From contig JAAFIP010000001.1 of the NCBI GenBank assembly GCA_013297865.1, forward strand, positions 352,220-416,219: DNA of 64,000 bases, given 5' to 3'. The DNA is from Polaromonas sp. (lineage in GTDB: Bacteria; Pseudomonadota; Gammaproteobacteria; Burkholderiales; Burkholderiaceae_C). The notes under the pieces were generated by a model. That model saw only the letters and a program-made list of their open reading frames with translations. It made no database searches and was not told the origin of the DNA. The position numbers and the translations under genes are program-made. Each line of letters begins with the position of its first letter. Position 1 is the stretch's first letter. Below, piece after piece: positions 26,628-37,601 of the stretch.

Positions 26628-27268
26628 CTAGGCTTTCAAGGTCACTGCAGCAGCAGCCAGGGCCGTGATGCGGGCCCAGTCGTGCGCTGCCACGGCGTCC
26701 GCAGGCGTTAACCACGAACCGCCGACGCAGACCACATTGGGCAGGGCCAGAAAGTCTTTGGCATTGCCCTCGCTGACTCCGCCCGTGGGGCAAAACTGCA
26801 CATCAAAAAACGGACCGCTCCAGGCCTTGAGCATGGCCGGGCCGCCGGCCTGCATGGCAGGGAAAAACTTCAGCTGGGTGTAGCCCGCCTCCTGCGCCAT
26901 CATGATCTCGCTGCCGGTGGCCACGCCGGGCAACAGCGGCAGGTTCGCGTCCTGGCAGGCCTGTCCCACCGTAGGCGTAAAGCCGGGGCTGACCGCAAAG
27001 CGGGCACCTGCCTTGGCGGCGGCCTGCGCATCGCGCGTGCTGCGCACCGTGCCTGCGCCCACCACCGCTTCGGGCACCTCCTGGGCAATGCGGGCAATGC
27101 ACTCCAGCGCGACCGGGGTGCGCAGCGTCACTTCCAGCATACGGATGCCGCCTGCCACCAAAGCACGCGCCAGCGGCACGGCATGCTGCACGTCATTGAG
27201 CACAATCACCGGGATGACGCTCGCGTCGCGCATGACGTCCAGCGCGGTGAGTGTTGTGGGAAACGGCT

Positions 27269-27278
<10 letters not shown>
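26628..27278 (-). CDS. eda: KDPG aldolase
   Basis: A 216-residue class I aldolase that splits 2-keto-3-deoxy-6-phosphogluconate into pyruvate and glyceraldehyde 3-phosphate in the Entner-Doudoroff pathway. Key residues are visible: the Glu in [11 protein letters not shown], the VGAGTVRS strand, and the Schiff-base Lys in QLKFFPA. PTGG then binds phosphate. ATG 27278 is spaced 7 nt from AAGGAG; an ATG at 27284 is too close. It overlaps the end of edd by 10 bp. Confidence 0.95.
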
Positions 27279-29089
<1,811 letters not shown>

Positions 29090-29143
29090 GGCAGGACTTT
29101 GGGGCAAGAATGTACAGAATACCGATTTAATGGCGACAAGGTT

Positions 29144-29158
29144 TGTAATTAAATTACA
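29144..29158. promoter_or_regulatory. HexR-like operator upstream of edd
   Basis: TGTAATT-A-AATTACA, with perfect 7-bp arms, 55 bp upstream of edd. It matches the known HexR palindrome (TGTARTWWWMTTACA) that controls edd and zwf in proteobacteria in response to KDPG. hexR itself is not in the window. Confidence 0.7.
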
Positions 29159-29225
29159 CCCCAATCATACGATGATTGAGCCTCTGCGTCCAGCCAACGG
29201 TTACGAACCAGGAACAAAACGCGTA

Positions 29226-29261
29226 AAAAAACCGCCCTTGCGACTACGCAGGGGCGGTTGG
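29226..29261 (-). terminator. Rho-independent terminator of the OmpA-like gene
   Basis: On the minus strand, a 13-bp stem CCGCCCCTGCG/CGCAAGGGCGG (one G-T pair) is followed by a run of T, 34 bp after the stop of the gene at 29295. Confidence 0.88.
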
Positions 29262-29294
29262 TTGGGCAGCCTCGCATGGAGGCGCCAAGCAGGC

Positions 29295-29873
29295 TTATTG
29301 CAGCGTAACTTCCACGCGGCGCGCCGCAGCCCCTGCGCCCGCCTGGATGTCCTCAGGCTTTTTGAGCTCGATCTTGTCCTCTGCCACGCCAGAAGCCTTG
29401 AGCAAGTCACGCACTGCAAATGCGCGCAACTTGGCCAGCTCCTTGTTCTGTGCGGCGCTGCCTGTGCTGTCCACATAGCCGCTGACCACGGCTTTCTTGC
29501 CCGTTTTGGCAGCAGCAATGATATCTACCAGCGCCTGGGGGCCGCCTTCTGGCAGTTCGGATTTGCCGGAAGCAAAGAAGAACTTCACCACACCGTTCTC
29601 CACCACCACGGCAGCAGCGCCTGCGGCTGCGCGGGCTGCTGCGTCCATCGCGGCATCGCTCTTGGCCTGGGTGGCACCTGCTGCGGCTGCAGCGCCAGCC
29701 GCAGGCATATTCGTTGCTGCAGGTGCAGCCACAGCGGCAGTGGCCGTCTGGGCCTTGACGGCCTTGTTTTTCTGGTAAATAGTGATACCAATGATCAAGC
29801 TGATCACCAAGGCAATTACGCCAAAAACCACGCCCATTACGACGCCCGTGCTGTCATCATCTTGCGAAAACAT
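29295..29873 (-). CDS. OmpA-family peptidoglycan-binding protein with N-terminal anchor
   Basis: A 192-residue protein. One transmembrane helix (residues 10-32, GVVMGVVFGVIALVISLIIG), an Ala-rich linker and a C-terminal OmpA domain: FFASGKSELP, GYVDSTGSAAQNKELAKLRAFAVRDLL and RRVEVTL. The Asp and Arg that hold diaminopimelate are present in the expected places, so it can tether the inner membrane to the cell wall. ATG 29873 chosen because it starts the anchor directly. Confidence 0.88.
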   Translation of the reverse strand: MFSQDDDSTGVVMGVVFGVIALVISLIIGITIYQKNKAVKAQTATAAVAAPAATNMPAAGAAAAAGATQAKSDAAMDAAARAAAGAAAVVVENGVVKFFFASGKSELPEGGPQALVDIIAAAKTGKKAVVSGYVDSTGSAAQNKELAKLRAFAVRDLLKASGVAEDKIELKKPEDIQAGAGAAARRVEVTLQ

Positions 29874-29917
29874 GAAAAACTCCAATAAAGTACAAGGTGT
29901 ATTGTAAACAGAGCACG

Positions 29918-30553
29918 ATGACATTCTCCCACCTCACTGTCAGAGACCCCGCACCGATGCTGCAGCGCACCCTGCAAGACTGGCGCAACAACACCCCTGA
30001 GGGCGGCGAACACGACGGGCTATGGGTGTTTGGCTATGCCTCACTGATCTGGCGCCCTGAGTTTGACTACACCCAGCGCCATCTGGCGCGCGTGCAGGGA
30101 TGGCACCGGGCGCTGCATATGTGGAGCCGCGTCAACCGGGGCTCGCCCGAGTGCCCTGGCCTGGTGTTTGCCATGCTGCCAGGCGGCAGCTGCCAAGGCG
30201 TGGTGTTTCATATCCCACGCGCGCAGGCCAGCGCTGCGCTGGAGCATCTGTGGGTACGCGAAATGCCCACGGGGGTGTATGACCCCCGCTGGCTGAGCTG
30301 CACCACCGCACAGGGCAGCGTGCGTGCGCTGGCATTCACGCTGTCACGCAAAAGCCCCAATTTTTGCGGCAACCTGAGCGATACGCAGTACGCGCAGATT
30401 TTCAGGGAAGCACGCGGCAGGTATGGCACCACGCTGGACTATGCACAGCAAACCTACGATGGACTGCTGCGCGAGGGCATTCACGATCGGGCGCTGCAGC
30501 GGCTTCTGGCCAAGGCGCAACCTAGCGAGCGTTTGCTGAACCCGCGCAGCTGA
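29918..30553 (+). CDS. Gamma-glutamylcyclotransferase, ChaC type
   Basis: A 211-residue protein. The N-terminal VFGYASLIWRPEFDY carries the substrate-binding YxSL motif, and VREMPTGVYDPRW carries the catalytic Glu of the ChaC family. ChaC enzymes break glutathione into 5-oxoproline and Cys-Gly in the cytosol. It is divergent from the OmpA gene by 44 bp, so promoters overlap. Confidence 0.9.
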   Translation: MTFSHLTVRDPAPMLQRTLQDWRNNTPEGGEHDGLWVFGYASLIWRPEFDYTQRHLARVQGWHRALHMWSRVNRGSPECPGLVFAMLPGGSCQGVVFHIPRAQASAALEHLWVREMPTGVYDPRWLSCTTAQGSVRALAFTLSRKSPNFCGNLSDTQYAQIFREARGRYGTTLDYAQQTYDGLLREGIHDRALQRLLAKAQPSERLLNPRS

Positions 30554-30572
30554 GTCTGGCAGCACACACAAA

Positions 30573-30595
30573 AAAGCCGCTCGAAAGCGGCTTAT
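30573..30595 (-). terminator. Terminator of the desaturase gene (also faces chaC-like gene)
   Basis: An 8-bp stem AAGCCGCT-CGAA-AGCGGCTT. On the minus strand it is followed by TTTTTT, so it ends transcription of the desaturase; it lies between two convergent genes. Confidence 0.85.
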
Positions 30596-30613
30596 GGAGA
30601 GGGCAGAAAATGT

Positions 30614-31828
30614 TTATGCGCGTGCAGAGCGCAGCTTGAGCGAGAACTCATGCAGCGCGGCAATGCCGCTTTCTTCGGCACGCTTGCACCAGGCCTGCAG
30701 GTCAACAGCCAGCTGCTCACGGCTGTGGGTGGTGCTGCTCCACATATGGCGCAGCTCGTCGCGCATGGTGGCCATTTTGTCGAGCACAGGGTGGGCAGCG
30801 CGGGCCTGCGCCAGGTGCGCATGGGCCGACTGGGGAACTTTGTCATCATCACGGTGCAGCCAGCGCTTGGCTGTGGTCAGCACGGACAGGTCGCCTTTTT
30901 TGGCCTTGAGTGTGTCGATCTCGCGGGCGCAGGCAGCGCGCATTTCGCGTGCATAGCCTGCCATCACTTCATAGCGATTGGCGATCAGTGCCTCGAGCGT
31001 CTTTTCATCAGCCACGGGCTGAATGGCACCGAGTTGCAGCTTGGGAGGCACCTTCTTCACGCTGGCCAAACCCAGCATTTCCAATGCGCGGATGTAGCCC
31101 CAGCCAATGTCAAACTCATAAGACTTGACCGAGAACTTGGCGCTGGTGGGATAGGTATGGTGGTTGTTGTGCAGCTCTTCACCACCAATGATGATGCCCC
31201 AGGGGCTGATATTGGTGGACGCATCGGGTGCTTCAAAGTTGCGGTAGCCCCAGTAGTGGCCAATGCCGTTGATGATGCCAGCGGCAGTGACAGGGATCCA
31301 GGCCATCTGCACAGCCCAAACTGCCGTGCCTGCCACACCGAACAGCGCCCAATTGATGATCAACATCAAGCCCACACCCTGCCAGCTGTAGCGGCTGTAC
31401 AGGTTGCGTTCGAGCCAGTCGTCAGGCACGCCATGGCTGTACTTGGCCAGGGTCTCCTGGTTTTTGGACTCTGCGCGGTACAGCTCTGCGCCTTCAAAAA
31501 ACACTTTTTTGATGCCATGCGCCTGAGGGCTGTGCGGGTCGTCAATGGTTTCGCATTTGGCGTGGTGTTTGCGGTGGATGCTGACCCACTCCTTGGTCAC
31601 CTGGCCCGTGCCCAGCCACAGCCAGAGGCGGAAAAAATGTGTGGGCAGCCAGTGCAGATCCATCGCACGGTGCGCCTGGTGGCGGTGCAGATAGATGGTG
31701 ACTGATGCGATGGTGATGTGTGTGGTGAACAGAGCGTACAGCACGATCTGCCACCAAGCCAGATCCCACATGCCGTGTGCAAGCCATTGAACTACTGCGT
31801 TGAACACGGGAGAATCAAAAACGAACAT
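30614..31828 (-). CDS. Acyl-CoA/acyl-lipid desaturase
   Basis: A 404-residue integral membrane di-iron desaturase. The three His boxes are complete: HRHQAHR, HRKHH and HNNHH. The membrane part (to about residue 265) resembles bacterial delta-9 desaturases such as DesC/DesB that introduce a double bond into saturated acyl chains. The last 130 residues are a soluble, helical, charged tail of unknown role (RWLHRDDDKVP...). Such tails are seen in betaproteobacterial homologues. Confidence 0.93.
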   Translation of the reverse strand: MFVFDSPVFNAVVQWLAHGMWDLAWWQIVLYALFTTHITIASVTIYLHRHQAHRAMDLHWLPTHFFRLWLWLGTGQVTKEWVSIHRKHHAKCETIDDPHSPQAHGIKKVFFEGAELYRAESKNQETLAKYSHGVPDDWLERNLYSRYSWQGVGLMLIINWALFGVAGTAVWAVQMAWIPVTAAGIINGIGHYWGYRNFEAPDASTNISPWGIIIGGEELHNNHHTYPTSAKFSVKSYEFDIGWGYIRALEMLGLASVKKVPPKLQLGAIQPVADEKTLEALIANRYEVMAGYAREMRAACAREIDTLKAKKGDLSVLTTAKRWLHRDDDKVPQSAHAHLAQARAAHPVLDKMATMRDELRHMWSSTTHSREQLAVDLQAWCKRAEESGIAALHEFSLKLRSARA

Positions 31829-31862
31829 GAAAATCCTTAAATAAAAGGTAGCTCCAACGATT

Positions 31863-31878
31863 TGTTATTTTTGTAACA
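31863..31878. promoter_or_regulatory. Small inverted repeat upstream of the desaturase
   Basis: TGTTA-N6-TAACA, 35 bp upstream of the start codon, in an AT-rich leader. It may be a regulator site for fatty acid control; it does not match FabR or DesT consensus sites that I know. Confidence 0.3.
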
Positions 31879-31967
31879 CGTTTATACTGCTATTTTAAAG
31901 CAATAGCCTAATTAAAGGCTGACAACGCGCTACCGTCTGTCGCGGCTTACTGTTGTTACACCCAGTC

Positions 31968-33266
31968 TTAAGCATTCTTCTGCCAGACCGCTGCAAAAAA
32001 GCCATCTGTACTGTGTCGATGGGGCCACAGGCGCAAGTAGCGTGCCAGCGCATCGGGTGATCCGCTGCACAGAGCCTGTGCACCTTCGACTTTCAGTTGG
32101 GTCAGGAGTTCGCCACATTCAAGAGGGGTGAAATCTTTATTTGCATCAGAAAACGCCTGCGCAATCGCCTCGTTCTCTTCGGGCAGCACGCTGCAGGTGG
32201 CATACACCAGGCGTCCACCGGGCTTGAGCAGACGCGCTGCACTTTGCAAAATGGCCGTCTGTTTGGCGTTGAGTTCGGCAATATCGCCCAGCTTCTGCCG
32301 CCACTTGAGGTCCGGGTTGCGACGCAGGGTGCCCAGGCCACTGCAAGGCGCATCAACCAGCACCCGGTCGATCTTTCCTGCAAGGCGCTTGATGCGTTCG
32401 TCACGTTCGTGTGCAATGGCCGCAGTCTGCACATTGGACAGGCCGCTGCGCGCCACGCGCGGCTTGAGCGCATCAAGACGGTGGCCCGAAGTATCAAAGG
32501 CATACAGCCTGCCGGTGCTGCGCATCATGGCGCCCAGCGCCAGGGTCTTGCCCCCTGCCCCGGCGCAGAAGTCCACCACCATCTCGCCGCGCTTGGCATC
32601 CACCAGCATGGCCAGCAGCTGGGAGCCTTCGTCCTGCACCTCAATGTCGCCATCGGTGAAGACCTTGAGTTTGCTGACATTGGGACGGCCTTGTACGCGC
32701 AAGCCCCAAGGTGAATACGGGGTAGGCAGTGCCTTGATGCCTTCACGCGAGAGATCTTTCTGCGCCGCCTCGCGTTTGGTTTTGAACGTATTGATACGGA
32801 TGTCCAGCGGGGCAGCGGTGTTAAAGCTGTCAATCAATGGCCAGAAGTCATCGCTTAACTGGGCTTTGAGTGCGATAGCCAGCCAATCCGGCAGATTGTG
32901 GCGGTGCAGCTCCAGCAGGCCCGAATCGGGGTCGGCAGGGTTGGTCGCATCGCAGGCATCCAGCCAGGCTTTTTCTGGGTCGCTGAGCGCGGCCTTGACA
33001 AAATCACGCGGACCGAAGAACCCGAGAATGGCCAGCTTGCGCTCGCGCGCACCACTGCCTTTGGGGGCACCGAGCGCGAAGGCGTCGTACAGGGCTTTTT
33101 TGCGCAGCACGTTGTAAGCGGTCTCGGCCAGGGTCGCGCGTTCGCGCGGCCCCAGGTTGCGGTTGTCCTTGAAAAAGCGCGAGACGACGGCGTCAGCAGG
33201 ATGATCGAATTTGACGACTTGGCCAACCAAAGCGGTGCAAGCGGCGAGGATTTGTTCTGGGTGCAT
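31968..33266 (-). CDS. rsmB: 16S rRNA m5C methyltransferase RsmB-like
   Basis: A 432-residue RNA cytosine-5 methyltransferase. An N-terminal NusB-like helical region is followed by the SAM domain: VVDFCAGAGGKTLALG (motif I), DAPCSGLGTLRRNPDLKWR (motif IV with its Cys) and VYATCSVLPEENE (motif VI with the catalytic Cys). RsmB methylates C967 of 16S rRNA in E. coli. ATG 33266 fits. The exact rRNA target is inferred from family. Confidence 0.88.
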   Translation of the reverse strand: MHPEQILAACTALVGQVVKFDHPADAVVSRFFKDNRNLGPRERATLAETAYNVLRKKALYDAFALGAPKGSGARERKLAILGFFGPRDFVKAALSDPEKAWLDACDATNPADPDSGLLELHRHNLPDWLAIALKAQLSDDFWPLIDSFNTAAPLDIRINTFKTKREAAQKDLSREGIKALPTPYSPWGLRVQGRPNVSKLKVFTDGDIEVQDEGSQLLAMLVDAKRGEMVVDFCAGAGGKTLALGAMMRSTGRLYAFDTSGHRLDALKPRVARSGLSNVQTAAIAHERDERIKRLAGKIDRVLVDAPCSGLGTLRRNPDLKWRQKLGDIAELNAKQTAILQSAARLLKPGGRLVYATCSVLPEENEAIAQAFSDANKDFTPLECGELLTQLKVEGAQALCSGSPDALARYLRLWPHRHSTDGFFAAVWQKNA

Positions 33267-33392
33267 AGGGGCGTATTGTCCCACTGTTGTCTGCAGGCGC
33301 TACTACGAGCCGCTTTGCGCGCCCTGCTCTGTCTTCAAAAGCGCGCCATTGCTGCGCAGCGCTGGCGCATGCCGCGCACCGGGCATGTGTGA

Positions 33393-33815
33393 TTACAGCC
33401 TGCTGATCTTGCGCAGCAGCGCCAGCAACTGCACCCGCTCATCCTCGCTAAGTGGCTCCAGCAGCTTGTCCTGCACTTTCTGCACCGGGCTTTTCATCTG
33501 GTTGGCCGCCTTGCGGCCCTGAGCAGTCAGCCAAAGCAACTTGCGGCGCTTGTCCAGCGGGTCTGCCTCGCGGCGCAACCAGCCACGCACCTCCAGGCGG
33601 CCAATCACCGAGCCCGATGTTGCGGCATCAAGCGCTACCGACTGTGCAATGGTGATCTGGTCAGCACCAGGCGTGTCTATCAGCGCCTGCAGTATTGCAA
33701 ACTGCACCGCCGTCACTTCAAACGCAGCGGTTTCCTGCGCAAACAGGGCAATGGAGACCTGATGCGCGCGACGGATCAGGTGACCAGGAGCATGGGTGAA
33801 ATCAAAGCTTGGCAT
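33393..33815 (-). CDS. MarR-family regulator of the gentisate cluster
   Basis: A 140-residue winged-helix protein starting MPSFDFTHAPGHLIRRAHQ, with the recognition helix region TIAQSVALDAATSGSVIGRLEVRGWLRREADPLDKRRKLLWLT. MarR proteins of this style (NicR/HbaR-like) repress aromatic catabolic genes until the substrate binds. It is divergent from the monooxygenase gene, with palindromes between them. An in-frame TTG at 33851 exists but ATG 33815 matches family starts. Confidence 0.88.
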   Translation of the reverse strand: MPSFDFTHAPGHLIRRAHQVSIALFAQETAAFEVTAVQFAILQALIDTPGADQITIAQSVALDAATSGSVIGRLEVRGWLRREADPLDKRRKLLWLTAQGRKAANQMKSPVQKVQDKLLEPLSEDERVQLLALLRKISRL

Positions 33816-33867
33816 AGCTGATGTAAGTGTAGGGGCAGTTTGCTCATGCAATCTCAGGGTAAATACT

Positions 33868-33889
33868 ATGCATGCATATCATATGCATA
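33868..33889. promoter_or_regulatory. Palindromic operator region between marR and the monooxygenase gene
   Basis: TGCATATCATATGCA (33873-33887) is a perfect 15-bp palindrome, overlapping ATGCATGCAT (33869-33878). These nested symmetric sequences lie 10 bp upstream of the monooxygenase start and are the likely binding site of the divergent MarR protein. Confidence 0.6.
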
Positions 33890-33898
33890 CTTATTATT

Positions 33899-35116
33899 AT
33901 GCCCATGTCTTCTGTTTCTTCACACCCTGTTCTGGTCGCCGGTGGCGGTATCGGCGGCTTGGCCGCAGCCCTGGTGCTCGCCCGCATGGGCCATGGCGTT
34001 ACCGTACTGGAACAAGCCCCCGAGCTTGGCGAAATCGGCGCGGGTATCCAGCTGGGTCCCAATATTTTCAAGATGTTTGCCTATCTGGGCTTGACTGACA
34101 AAATCAATGCGCAGGCCTACTTCCCGCCTGCCATGGGCATGCGCGATGTCTGCACCGGCGAGCAGATCGTGCGTGTGCAGATGGGCGATGCAGCGCGCGC
34201 GGCCTATGGCGGCTTTGCCTATGGCGTGATTTACCGCAAGGACCTGCATGATGTGTTGCTCGATGCCTGCCGCGCAGAAGCTGGCATCAGCCTGCGTACC
34301 CATGCCAAGGTGGACAGCTTCACCCAGGATGCCGGCAGTGTGACTGTCAAGCTTCACGACGGGCAGACCCTGCAGGGCGCAGCGCTTATTGGCGCCGATG
34401 GCTTGTGGAGCAACATCCGCCAAACCATCGTAGGCGACGGCAAGCCGCGTGTCAGCGGCCACATCGCTTACCGCGCCGTGCTGAAAAAACAAGACGTACC
34501 GCCTGAACTATGGAACGACGAAGTGCAGCTGTGGGGCGGCGAAAAAACCCATCTGGTGACCTACCCGCTGCGCCGCGGCGAGCTGTTCAATTTGGTGGCC
34601 GTGTTCCACAGCAATAAATACGATGAAGGCTGGGACACGTTTGGTGATGCCAACGAACTGACCGAACGCTTTAAAAATGCACACCCCACCGTCAAGGCAT
34701 TGCTGGGCAAGATCAACGCCTGGAAAATGTGGGTGCTGTGTGACCGTGAACCAGTGAAAAACTGGAGTCAAGGCCGCGTGACGCTGCTGGGCGACGCGGC
34801 CCACCCGATGCTGCAATACCTGGCCCAGGGCGCAGGCCAGGCGATTGAAGACGCTGTCGTGCTGGGCAAAGCGCTGGAGCACAGCAAGGGTGATTTTGCA
34901 TCCGCCTTTCTGCAATACCAGGACAAGCGCTATCTGCGTACTGCACGCGTGCAGCTGACTGCACGCATGTATGGCGACATTTACCACGCCAGCGGCGCGG
35001 CGCGCGAGCTGCGCAACAGCATGTTCCAAAGCGGCAGCGAAAGCGCGGGGTTTGCCGGACTCAAATGGATGTATGACGGTATAGACCCGAACACGCTGTT
35101 TGCTTCCAAGGCCTGA
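33899..35116 (+). CDS. FAD-dependent 3-hydroxybenzoate 6-monooxygenase
   Basis: A 405-residue flavoprotein hydroxylase. FAD motifs: GGGIGGLAAALVLARMGHGVTVLEQA at the start, a DG motif (GADGLWSNIR), and GDAAHPMLQYLAQGAGQAIEDA. The sequence style and the downstream gentisate dioxygenase indicate para-hydroxylation of 3-hydroxybenzoate to gentisate with NADH and O2. No good ribosome-binding site is seen for ATG 33899 or 33905. Confidence 0.88.
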   Translation: MPMSSVSSHPVLVAGGGIGGLAAALVLARMGHGVTVLEQAPELGEIGAGIQLGPNIFKMFAYLGLTDKINAQAYFPPAMGMRDVCTGEQIVRVQMGDAARAAYGGFAYGVIYRKDLHDVLLDACRAEAGISLRTHAKVDSFTQDAGSVTVKLHDGQTLQGAALIGADGLWSNIRQTIVGDGKPRVSGHIAYRAVLKKQDVPPELWNDEVQLWGGEKTHLVTYPLRRGELFNLVAVFHSNKYDEGWDTFGDANELTERFKNAHPTVKALLGKINAWKMWVLCDREPVKNWSQGRVTLLGDAAHPMLQYLAQGAGQAIEDAVVLGKALEHSKGDFASAFLQYQDKRYLRTARVQLTARMYGDIYHASGAARELRNSMFQSGSESAGFAGLKWMYDGIDPNTLFASKA

Positions 35117-35148
35117 TAATCCGAGCCACAACTACGGAGTATCTTTTC

Positions 35149-36189
35149 ATGAACCACGCTTTACCTATGCGTTCCCTGACTTTGAGTTTCATCCTGTCTG
35201 CAGCTGCGGGCCTGTTGTCGGGCACGGCAGCAACAGACGCCAAAGCACAAAACGCAACCCGCAGGTCTGCTGCCAACACCGAAAAAACTACCCCCTGGCC
35301 CACCAAGCCGGTACGCATTGTGGTGGGTTTCCCGGGCGGCTCTTCGCCCGATCTGGCGGCCCGCACACTGGCTGAGCCTCTGGCCCGGATACTCGGCCAA
35401 CCTGTCATCGTCGAGAACCGACCAGGTGCCTCGGGCAATATTGCGGCCGATGCTGTGTCCAAAGCCACTGACGATCACACTCTGGGACTGGTCATTAACG
35501 GCAACCTGACCTCGGCCAAAATACTCAATCCAGGCCTTGCCTTTGACCCTGCCAAGGACTTTACCTACCTGTCCCTGCTGACCACGGCACCCTTGGTGCT
35601 GGTCACCACGCCCAACCAGCCCTCGGGGACGGACTTCTTTACCGCCGCTCGCAGTGGAGCAGATAAATGGAACTACGGCTCTCCGGGCAATGGCACGGTA
35701 GGCCATTTGGGCATGGAATGGCTCAAGTCGAAAACGGGTGGCATCAGTGCTATCCATATTCCGTTTCCAGGAAACCCTCAGGTGGTGAATGCATTGCTGG
35801 GCGGACAACTGCAGATGTCCTTGCTGCCGCCGGGCATCGCCATGCCGCAGGTGCGCGCAGGCAAACTCAAGGCCATTGGCGTCACTGCCAGCGGCCGCAG
35901 CGCGCTGGTGCCCGAGCTGCCTTCGCTGTCAGATGCAGGCCTGCGTGACTTCAACCTCGAAGTGTGGACCGCACTGGTCGGCCCCGCCAAGCTCTCAGCG
36001 TCTGCACGTGCACGCTTGATCGCAGAAGTGCCCGGCATCGTGCGCGAAGCAGACACACGACAAAAACTGTTCAACCAAGGCTGGCAGTCGGTGGGCACTT
36101 CTCCCGAGGGCCTGCAAAAACGCGTCGCCAGCGAAACCGCCATCCTGGGTGGCATCATCCTGGCGCGTGGCATCAAGTCTGACCAGTAG
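35149..36189 (+). CDS. Bug/TctC-family tripartite tricarboxylate receptor
   Basis: A 346-residue periplasmic solute-binding protein with a signal peptide (to about residue 34, AKAQ). Family motifs: WPTKPVRIVVGFPGGSSPDLAAR, QPVIVENRPGASGNIAAD and GSPGNGTVGHL. Bug receptors are abundant in Burkholderiales and often lack their own TctAB membrane part, as here. It lies inside the catabolic operon and may bind an aromatic acid. Confidence 0.9.
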   Translation: MNHALPMRSLTLSFILSAAAGLLSGTAATDAKAQNATRRSAANTEKTTPWPTKPVRIVVGFPGGSSPDLAARTLAEPLARILGQPVIVENRPGASGNIAADAVSKATDDHTLGLVINGNLTSAKILNPGLAFDPAKDFTYLSLLTTAPLVLVTTPNQPSGTDFFTAARSGADKWNYGSPGNGTVGHLGMEWLKSKTGGISAIHIPFPGNPQVVNALLGGQLQMSLLPPGIAMPQVRAGKLKAIGVTASGRSALVPELPSLSDAGLRDFNLEVWTALVGPAKLSASARARLIAEVPGIVREADTRQKLFNQGWQSVGTSPEGLQKRVASETAILGGIILARGIKSDQ

Positions 36190-36206
36190 CCCCTGAAGGA
36201 ACCCTT

Positions 36207-37601
36207 TTGGCCGCCACCCCACAGACCTTGCATGAAAGCGCACGCGCGCTCCCAGTATTCGGACATTACGATGTGATTGTGGCCGGGGGTGGCCCTGCAG
36301 GTCTGGCAGCGGCAGTCAGCAGCGCCCGCCATGGCGCATCTACCCTGCTGGTGGAGCGCTATGGCTTTCTTGGCGGCATGGGCACTGCCGCAGGCGTGAC
36401 CAACTTTGCGGGGCTGTACGGCGTGATTGACGGTCAAATGCAGCCTGTGGTGCACGGTGTGGTCGGTGAGCTGCTGAACCGTATCGACGCACTGGGCGGC
36501 CTCAATACGCCGCAGGACGGCATGCAAGGGCGCATCCGGGTGCGCTCGTATGACGTCTCCTGCTACAAGCTGGCGGCTGATCAGTGGCTGGCTGAAGCGG
36601 GTGTGCAGATTTTGTTCCACGCCTGGGTCGCATCGGTCATCAAAGACGACGATGGCAGCCATCTGCAGGCCCTGGTTGTGGAGACCAAATCAGGCCGCCA
36701 GGCCATCACGGCCCGTGCATTCATCGACGCCACAGGCGATGCAGATATTGCGGCCTATGCGGGTGTACCGTTTGAAGTTGGCGATGGTGCGGGCAGCGGG
36801 CTGTTCCCCAGCACCATGTTCCGGGTGGGCCATGTCGATGGCGCACGGGCGATGGCGGCTATCGGCGATTTCAAGGCCATCAACACCTTGATGGAACAGG
36901 CCGCCAAAAACAAGCCAGGCGTGTACCGTTTTCCCCGCGAAGGGGCTATCGTGCGCCCGCAGAAAAACCCCAGCGAATGGCGCGTGAACGTCACGCAGGT
37001 GCGCAATGCGCACGGCAAGGCGGTCAACGCCGTGGATGCGCGCGAGCTCTCGCAAGGCGAAATTGATGGCCGCGCGCAGGTGGCCGATTACCTGCACTTT
37101 CTTAAAAACGAAGTACCAGGTTTTGAAAACGCGACCATCGCAGACATTGCGCCGCAAATGGGCGTGCGCGAGTCGCGCCGTGTGCAGGGCAGCTACCAGC
37201 TGACGGGCGAAGACATTTTGGGCAGCGCACGATTTGACGACAGCATCGGCGTGAACGCCTGGCCCATGGAGATACACCGCAATGGGGGTATTGACTGGGC
37301 GTTTCCGCGTGACGCAGCAAATGCCGTGAATGACCTGCCCTGGCGCATGCTGACCATTCCCCATGTGCCCAATCTGCTGGTAGCGGGCCGCTGCGCGTCG
37401 ATGTCCCACGAAGGGCAAAGTGCTGCGCGCGCCAGCGGCGCGTGTTTCGTGATGGGACAGGCTGCAGGCACTGGCGCTGCGATGATGTGCCGCAACACGC
37501 AAGCCACCGACACCATTGACTTCGCACAGCTTGGGCCTGCAACGCTGCAGACTGCCCTGCGCAAGGATGGTGTGTTTTTTCGCCCGGAAGTAGCCATATG
37601 A
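36207..37601 (+). CDS. FAD-dependent oxidoreductase of unknown role in the gentisate operon
   Basis: A 464-residue protein. The TTG at 36207 is used as start, with GAAGGAA 7-8 bp upstream. The FAD site VIVAGGGPAGLAAAVSSARHGASTLLVERYGFLGG is typical of the FAD_oxidored family (PF12831). DATGDADIAAYAG and VAGRCASMSHEGQSAARASGACFVMGQAAG complete the fold. No step of the known gentisate pathway needs it. Its stop overlaps the start of gentisate dioxygenase (ATGA), so it is made with that enzyme. Confidence 0.88.
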   Translation: MAATPQTLHESARALPVFGHYDVIVAGGGPAGLAAAVSSARHGASTLLVERYGFLGGMGTAAGVTNFAGLYGVIDGQMQPVVHGVVGELLNRIDALGGLNTPQDGMQGRIRVRSYDVSCYKLAADQWLAEAGVQILFHAWVASVIKDDDGSHLQALVVETKSGRQAITARAFIDATGDADIAAYAGVPFEVGDGAGSGLFPSTMFRVGHVDGARAMAAIGDFKAINTLMEQAAKNKPGVYRFPREGAIVRPQKNPSEWRVNVTQVRNAHGKAVNAVDARELSQGEIDGRAQVADYLHFLKNEVPGFENATIADIAPQMGVRESRRVQGSYQLTGEDILGSARFDDSIGVNAWPMEIHRNGGIDWAFPRDAANAVNDLPWRMLTIPHVPNLLVAGRCASMSHEGQSAARASGACFVMGQAAGTGAAMMCRNTQATDTIDFAQLGPATLQTALRKDGVFFRPEVAI

